In this document: positions 4,993 to 8,687 of the stretch, one piece after another | How the letters are laid out: every line of letters starts with the position of its first letter | How positions within the stretch are numbered: position 1 is the first letter of the stretch | Assembly: GCA_013374385.1 (NCBI GenBank) | Contig: QBUR01000154.1 | Location: 1 to 8,687 of the forward strand | Source: Candidatus Methanocomedens sp. | GTDB lineage: Archaea > Halobacteriota > Methanosarcinia > Methanosarcinales > Methanocomedenaceae | Direction: 5' to 3' | Length of the DNA stretch: 8,687 nt | Made by a program: the position numbers and the translations under genes | Notes under the pieces: generated by a model | What the model was told of the DNA's origin: nothing | Seen by the model: only the letters and a program-made list of their open reading frames with translations | Database searches by the model: none

Positions 4993-7344
4993 CTACCCAA
5001 CCGATACATCAAGTTCACTCCCGATAGCCCCCATCTCAACCAGTTCGTCCACAAAATCACTAATCTCCCGTGCAAACTTCCCACCTTCACTGGCCGCAAT
5101 CCAGGCAGTCCTCACGCGCCCGGGCTCAATCCCCATATCAGCCAGCACACCCTTCAGTATATCCATCCGCTGCTGGGCCTTAACATTCCCGTCCTGATAA
5201 TGGCATTCGCCAAACCGACACCCTGCCACCAGCACACCGTCCGCACCGCCCTTCAAAGCCTCCAGTACAAATGACGGGTTCACCCTGCCCGCACACATCA
5301 CACGGATGTTCCTGACATTGGTTGGATAGCCTGCACCCAGCGACCCTGCCAGGTCAGCTGCTGCATAACTGCACCAGTTGCACAAAAAAGCGACAATAAA
5401 CGGAGTCTCTTTAATGTCCTGCGTCGCTGCCCGTACCGGAGCCAGAATCTGGTCGTCAGTGAAATGCCTGGGCTGCAGAGCACCCCTGGGACAGGCAGCT
5501 GCGCAGACACCGCATCCGCCGCAGGTTAACTCGTCCACCACAGCTTTACCGTCCACCACTGCAATCCTGTTATAGGGGCATACCTCCTCACAGAGCCGAC
5601 AGCCGATACACAGTTCATCAATGACCTCAACTCCCATCACATCTTTAGGGATACTGCCACTGCTCAATATACTCATGGCCCTGGCCGATGCGGCAATACC
5701 CTGTGCAATGGACACCTGTATCTCCTTTGGTCCTGAAGCACAGCCAGCCACGAAAACGCCTCTGGTATGAGTATCCACCGGGCGCATCTTGGGATGGGCC
5801 GCCTGGATGAACCTATCCGGGCGCCGGCTCAGGTTCAAGGTATTAACAATTTCACGAGCATGAGGGTTTGGCTCAAGGCCCACAGAAAGCACTACCAGAT
5901 CAACAGTCTCGTCCACAATCTCTCCGGTCATGGTATCTTCATAGGTGATGACAGCCTCGCCGTTTACATCTTTCACCGATGCCACACGGCCCCTGATGAA
6001 TTCTACACCCTTTTCCTGGTTCCTGATGTAATACTCCTCGTAGTTCTCGCCACCGGCCCTGATGTCGATATAATGTACACTGACTTTTGTCTCCGGGTCC
6101 CTGTCCCTGATAACCCCGGCGTTCTTTATGGCAGCCATGCAACACACCCTGGAACAATACGGGTTGCCTACAGTCTCATCCCTGCTGCCCACACATTGAA
6201 TAAATGCTACCCTTTTTGCCTTATGTCCGTCCGAAGGACGGACTACCATACCGTTGGTGGGGCCCGAAGCATTTACCATCTGCTCAAGTTCCATACTAGT
6301 TATGACATTGCGAACAATGCCATGACCATATTCGGGCTTCCTTGATGCATCAAATGGACGGTACCCGGTAGCCACGATAATGGCGCCCACATGGAACTCA
6401 ACATCTTCTTCCTTCTGGTCAAAATCCACTGCCTCTGGTTCACATGCTTTCTCGCATAATTTGCACCCCACACAGTGTTTAGGGTCAACCACGGCCACAA
6501 GGGGCACAGCCTGGGCATGAGGAAGGTAGATGGCCTTACGCAGGCTCAACCCTCCATCAATTTCCTGGGGCACTTCTATGGGGCACACTGTAGCACATAG
6601 TTCGATGCAACCTTTGCACTTTGATTCATCAACGTACCTGGGTTTGTGCCGCGCAGTGATGTGGAAATCTCCGATATGCCCTGTTATATCTTTTATCTCA
6701 GAATAAGTATGTACGGTTATGTTGGGGTGATCGATAACCTCGGTAAGCTTAGGAGCCAGCACGCACATGGAGCAGTCGTTGGTTGGGAACACTTCGTTGA
6801 GCCGTGCCATCCATCCGCCCAGCATGGGCTCGCGCTCGACCAGATGTACCTTTATACCGCTATCAGCCATGTTGAGTGCCGCCTGGACACCAGTAACCCC
6901 GCCGCCGATTACCAGTACATCCCTTATGGCTGGAACCGTCTCGACCGTAAGTGGTCTTAACAGCCGCGCCCTTGCCACACCCATAGCCACCAGGTCTTTG
7001 GCCTTCTGGGTGGCGTAATGATAAGAATCCCTGTGTACCCAGCTGCATTGCTCACGTATATTCACAATCTCTACCATATATGGATTCAGTCCGGCAGATT
7101 CGGCTACCCGCCTGAAAGTCACCTCGTGCAGCCTGGGCGAGCAGGCAGCAACCACGATGCGGTCAAGATTGAGTCCCTGGATGTCCTTTTTAATCTCATC
7201 CTGCCCCTGGTCCCCGCATGCGTAGGTAATATCCTTTGACACGATAACGTCGGGCAGGGTACCGGCAAATTCACGTACCGATTCCACATTCAATTGGCCT
7301 GCTATATTGCTGCCGCAGTGGCAGGTATATACTCCAATTCGCAT
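4993..7344 (-). CDS. hdrA: Heterodisulfide reductase subunit A fused to an MvhD-type domain (HdrA2-like)
   Basis: This 783-residue iron-sulfur flavoprotein matches the HdrA subunit that, with HdrBC, couples CoM-S-S-CoB reduction to ferredoxin reduction by flavin-based electron bifurcation in the cytoplasm. The N-terminal domain has YTCHCGSNI (6-14), Cys43 in YACGDQGQ and CSPRLHE (68-74). The FAD-binding GGGVTG is at 147-152, and CSMC (191-194) follows. Four ferredoxin motifs lie at Cys243/246/250/254, 291/294/297/301, 579/582/585/589 and 608/611/614/618. GVFVAGCASGPKEIQVSIAQG (529-549) closes the flavin domain. From about residue 648 an MvhD/FrhD-type [2Fe-2S] domain carries Cys655, 658, 684, 709 and 714. 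The same fusion is known in HdrA2 of Methanosarcina acetivorans. The ATG at 7344 has GAGG 10 bases upstream. No hdrB or hdrC lies in the window. The gene is intact. Confidence 0.94.
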   Translation of the reverse strand: MRIGVYTCHCGSNIAGQLNVESVREFAGTLPDVIVSKDITYACGDQGQDEIKKDIQGLNLDRIVVAACSPRLHEVTFRRVAESAGLNPYMVEIVNIREQCSWVHRDSYHYATQKAKDLVAMGVARARLLRPLTVETVPAIRDVLVIGGGVTGVQAALNMADSGIKVHLVEREPMLGGWMARLNEVFPTNDCSMCVLAPKLTEVIDHPNITVHTYSEIKDITGHIGDFHITARHKPRYVDESKCKGCIELCATVCPIEVPQEIDGGLSLRKAIYLPHAQAVPLVAVVDPKHCVGCKLCEKACEPEAVDFDQKEEDVEFHVGAIIVATGYRPFDASRKPEYGHGIVRNVITSMELEQMVNASGPTNGMVVRPSDGHKAKRVAFIQCVGSRDETVGNPYCSRVCCMAAIKNAGVIRDRDPETKVSVHYIDIRAGGENYEEYYIRNQEKGVEFIRGRVASVKDVNGEAVITYEDTMTGEIVDETVDLVVLSVGLEPNPHAREIVNTLNLSRRPDRFIQAAHPKMRPVDTHTRGVFVAGCASGPKEIQVSIAQGIAASARAMSILSSGSIPKDVMGVEVIDELCIGCRLCEEVCPYNRIAVVDGKAVVDELTCGGCGVCAAACPRGALQPRHFTDDQILAPVRAATQDIKETPFIVAFLCNWCSYAAADLAGSLGAGYPTNVRNIRVMCAGRVNPSFVLEALKGGADGVLVAGCRFGECHYQDGNVKAQQRMDILKGVLADMGIEPGRVRTAWIAASEGGKFAREISDFVDELVEMGAIGSELDVSVG

Positions 7345-7383
7345 CAGGATACAGCCTCTTTTATCAGTTGGTTTTGAAGAATG

Positions 7384-7392
7384 ATATTTTTA
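7384..7392 (-). promoter_or_regulatory. TATA-like box for hdrA
   Basis: On the minus strand TAAAAATAT lies about 40 bases before the hdrA ATG. A transcript starting about 25 bases downstream, near 7360, would have a leader of some 16 bases that still contains the GAGG ribosome binding site (7355-7358). This would allow hdrA its own message despite the protease gene only 77 bases upstream. Confidence 0.35.
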
Positions 7393-7405
7393 CGATATTC
7401 TATAT

Positions 7406-7419
7406 GCGAAATACCTTTC
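7406..7419 (-). other. Small hairpin just after the presenilin-like gene stop
   Basis: The minus strand reads CGAAA-GGTA-TTTCG directly after the TAA stop, giving a perfect 5 bp stem with a 4-base loop. It could stabilise the 3' end of the message. No U tract follows immediately, so it is not a standard terminator, and a stem of this size can arise by chance. Confidence 0.25.
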
Positions 7420-7421
7420 GA

Positions 7422-8369
7422 TTATAAGGGTAGTATAGGCACGCCGCCCCATAGGCAACCAATTACGTATCCCAATATGGCTCCTGTGTTCAGGAAAGGT
7501 AGTCCTGCCTGCGGTTTTCCTTTAGCCACCAGCAGCATCAATGCCACAAAGCCTACAATTGTACCCACAGCTGCACCAAGGGCCGGTGAATTTATAATAC
7601 CTATCCCAGGTAGCTCGAATATAAGCATGTTTATGTAATCTGCCTGGGTAATGAACACGTTGGCCGATACTACCAGTATGGTGGGCATAATCGCATCTCC
7701 CAACCCCATAAAGAAAGCCTCACGTTTAGCATCTTTGTCATATTTATATTCTCGGAATGAGAAGTTCAGATTGTTTGGTATTACGAACAGTATGGGCACT
7801 TTCATATCCATCACGCCTTCAGCCAGGGCGAGCATGTGTTTGGTATGGTATACCGATATTGCATCATATACTGCCAGAAGTACCAGCAATACCAGTGTAG
7901 GCATTACGCCAAAAGATATTCCAATAATGGCCGCCACCCCGGCACCTATCAGGATGCCGATGATATCGATGACATACCATTCAGGGAACCGATAGAGCAG
8001 TATGGTAAGTGCCACTGATAATACCAGCGAAAGTATTATACTGGCACTTTCATCCATGAATATGGCAAAGATTGCAAGGAATACATAATAGAAGGTAGCA
8101 CCTACTGAGAAGAGGATAAAAACATGTATCAACCATTTGATATTTTTCTTGAAAGCATAGAGTATGACCAGGGTGAATCCCAGTATAAGTCCTATGTAAT
8201 AAATTGAATTCCATATGCTATCAGGGTCTTCAGTGAACTGCATGCCCTCGTCTATCATGGGCTGGGCCAGCATAATTGAGATTAACTGGACTAATATCAG
8301 GAACACTCCCATAAAAACGAAAGGAAGTAGGTCTGCAATTGTGTTTTCCTTTTTCTTAGTTTCTGTCAA
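7422..8369 (-). CDS. Presenilin-like A22 family intramembrane aspartyl protease
   Basis: This 315-residue polytopic membrane protein matches the archaeal presenilin/signal peptide peptidase homologues, which cut transmembrane segments of other proteins. The two catalytic aspartates are visible: Asp169 in AVYDAISVY and Asp225 in MGLGDAIMP. About nine hydrophobic segments can be traced, beginning near 14-35, 54-72, 80-104 and 110-126, with a charged loop at 205-217 between the catalytic helices. The element corresponding to PALP of presenilin is AGLP (288-291) before the last helix; the PAL at 262-264 lies too early. Length is normal. The frame extends 12 codons upstream to a TTG at 8405, but a strong AGAAGGAG 8 bases before the TTG at 8369 fixes the start there. 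hdrA follows 77 bases downstream on the same strand, with no obvious functional link. Substrates are unknown. Confidence 0.9.
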   Translation of the reverse strand: MTETKKKENTIADLLPFVFMGVFLILVQLISIMLAQPMIDEGMQFTEDPDSIWNSIYYIGLILGFTLVILYAFKKNIKWLIHVFILFSVGATFYYVFLAIFAIFMDESASIILSLVLSVALTILLYRFPEWYVIDIIGILIGAGVAAIIGISFGVMPTLVLLVLLAVYDAISVYHTKHMLALAEGVMDMKVPILFVIPNNLNFSFREYKYDKDAKREAFFMGLGDAIMPTILVVSANVFITQADYINMLIFELPGIGIINSPALGAAVGTIVGFVALMLLVAKGKPQAGLPFLNTGAILGYVIGCLWGGVPILPL

Positions 8370-8377
8370 AATAACGG

Positions 8378-8385
8378 CTCCTTCT
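8378..8385 (-). promoter_or_regulatory. Strong ribosome binding site selecting a TTG start
   Basis: The minus strand reads AGAAGGAG followed by 8 bases and then TTG at 8369-8367. This is the best Shine-Dalgarno match in the window. It lies inside the longer open frame, so the first 12 codons of that frame are almost certainly untranslated leader. Confidence 0.7.
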
Positions 8386-8411
8386 GGTTGTAAGGAATAG
8401 ACCAATAAACG

Positions 8412-8446
8412 TTATTAAAGTTATTATAATCATCAGGTAATCTGAT
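8412..8446 (-). promoter_or_regulatory. Candidate promoter and small operator upstream of the presenilin-like gene
   Basis: On the minus strand TTTAATAA (8412-8419) lies about 46 bases before the TTG start and would give a leader of about 20 bases carrying the ribosome binding site. ATTATAAT (8422-8429) is a second possible TATA box. Immediately upstream is a perfect inverted repeat with arms ATCAG and CTGAT around GTAAT (8432-8446), in a place where an archaeal activator could bind. Confidence 0.35.
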
Positions 8447-8451
8447 AGGAA

Positions 8452-8478
8452 AAAAGATGTATGGTCCCGAAAAGATGT
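8452..8478. repeat. Direct repeat of a 9-mer
   Basis: AAAAGATGT occurs at 8452-8460 and 8470-8478, with starts 18 bases apart. It lies upstream of the protease promoter. With two short copies in AT-rich DNA, chance is a serious alternative. Confidence 0.35.
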
Positions 8479-8553
8479 GATCTTACATTTCCCCAAAATT
8501 CGGATTCTGGTGCCGCTGATAATGATGCTTTTGGCAGAATACACCCATACATT

Positions 8554-8641
8554 GTCGAGTAGAGCCCATAGCGCACCTCTTATTGGGATAATAGCCCCAA
8601 GGTTACTATGAGCCCCCTCACAGAACCGGACATGAAGATTG
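8554..8641 (-). mobile_element. 3' end of a group II intron (domain 6 and partial domain 5)
   Basis: On the minus strand, CATGTCCGGTTC (8634-8623) resembles the 3' strand of group II domain 5. Next comes a domain 6-like fold. GTGAG (8621-8617) pairs with CTC-G-AC at the 3' end (8559-8554), and GGGGCTCATAG (8616-8606) pairs over 11 bp with CTATGGGCTCT (8571-8561). One adenosine (8560) is left bulged between these helices, seven bases from the end, the expected place of the branch point. A further hairpin, TTGGGG/TCCCAA (8600-8583), caps the domain. The element ends CTACTCGAC, a form common in bacterial-type introns. The 5' strand of domain 5 (expected form GAGCCGGA) is missing. No reverse transcriptase is visible, so this is a truncated or rearranged intron end. 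Direction and fold are seen; family identity is from memory. Confidence 0.65.
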
Positions 8642-8647
8642 CCGAAT

Positions 8648-8675
8648 AAGAAAGAGCGATTACTCGCTCTCCCTC
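8648..8675 (-). other. RNA-like 12 bp hairpin with GTAA (GNRA) loop next to the intron end
   Basis: The minus strand folds as GAGGGAGAGCGA-GTAA-TCGCTCTTTCTT, a continuous 12 bp stem including G-U wobble pairs and closed by a GNRA-type tetraloop. On the plus strand the wobble pairs become A-C mismatches, so only 7 bp would form. A functional RNA, if any, is therefore on the minus strand, the same orientation as the intron remnant. It could be an intron-internal stem or the end of another element joined to the intron. Confidence 0.45.
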
Positions 8676-8687
8676 TTCTAAGAACCG

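Larger units (their letters stand above)
8370..8553. other. Intergenic sequence between the protease gene and the intron 3' end
   Basis: Apart from the promoter elements and short repeats listed separately, this stretch shows no convincing gene. A 62-codon minus-strand frame starts at a GTG (8544) without a ribosome binding site and overlaps the protease start. If the intron call is right, the sequence from 8553 leftward is the 3' exon or insertion flank. Confidence 0.4.

Noticed and set aside
4813..5274. Plus-strand 153-codon frame overlapping the hicB fragment and the hdrA end
   Set aside because: Most of it lies antisense to the well-conserved MvhD domain of hdrA. Only the ETILKLH stretch near 4855-4875 may be a shifted hicB remnant.
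5767..6345. Plus-strand 192-codon frame inside hdrA
   Set aside because: It is antisense to conserved HdrA sequence, has no ribosome binding site and no recognisable domain.
7900..8369. Polytopic transporter as an identity for the membrane protein
   Set aside because: The YD and GLGD motifs with the following AGLP element identify a presenilin-type protease rather than a transporter.
8356..8544. Minus-strand 62-codon frame with one hydrophobic stretch before the protease gene
   Set aside because: It has a GTG start without a ribosome binding site and overlaps the strong ribosome binding site and start of the protease. The hydrophobic part is a by-product of AT-rich promoter DNA.
8623..8687. 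End of an IS605/IS1341-type element
   Set aside because: Subterminal hairpins also occur in that family, but the domain 6 helix with a bulged A at the right distance from the end is better explained by a group II intron, and no transposase or TnpB sequence is seen.

Overview
The window looks like chromosomal DNA of a methanogenic or methane-oxidising archaeon, most probably in or near the Methanosarcinales/ANME lineages. This is an inference from gene content: a heterodisulfide reductase HdrA fused to an MvhD-type domain, a deoxyhypusine synthase (archaea and eukaryotes), an archaeal presenilin-like protease, AT-rich TATA-like promoters with Shine-Dalgarno sites, and the 3' end of what appears to be a bacterial-type group II intron. 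Base composition is moderate, AT-rich between genes and GC-richer inside deoxyhypusine synthase and HdrA.

Layout from left to right. At the left edge (minus strand) there may be the start of an unidentified gene leaving the window. Next, on the minus strand, are a small DUF1622 membrane protein and a DUF362 iron-sulfur protein. A 128 bp divergent intergenic region separates these from a plus-strand pair: a SpeA-type biosynthetic arginine decarboxylase and deoxyhypusine synthase, only 11 bases apart. These two belong to one metabolic line (arginine to agmatine to polyamine, then spermidine-dependent hypusination of aIF5A). The 311 bp after them hold a broken HicB antitoxin fragment with a good ribosome binding site, and a short triple repeat.

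The rest is on the minus strand: a 783-residue HdrA-MvhD fusion (HdrA2-like electron-bifurcating flavoprotein) without neighbouring hdrB or hdrC, and upstream of it a presenilin-like A22 aspartyl protease whose real start is a TTG selected by a strong Shine-Dalgarno site. The last ~130 bases carry a well-folded group II intron domain 6 with its bulged branch-point A and canonical-looking 3' end. It is preceded by only the 3' strand of domain 5, so the intron looks truncated or rearranged near the window edge.

I found no complete novel multi-gene system. The best leads are the intron remnant with its unusual adjoining GNRA hairpin, the SpeA-deoxyhypusine synthase operon, the orphan HdrA-MvhD fusion, and the hicB relic with its small repeats.
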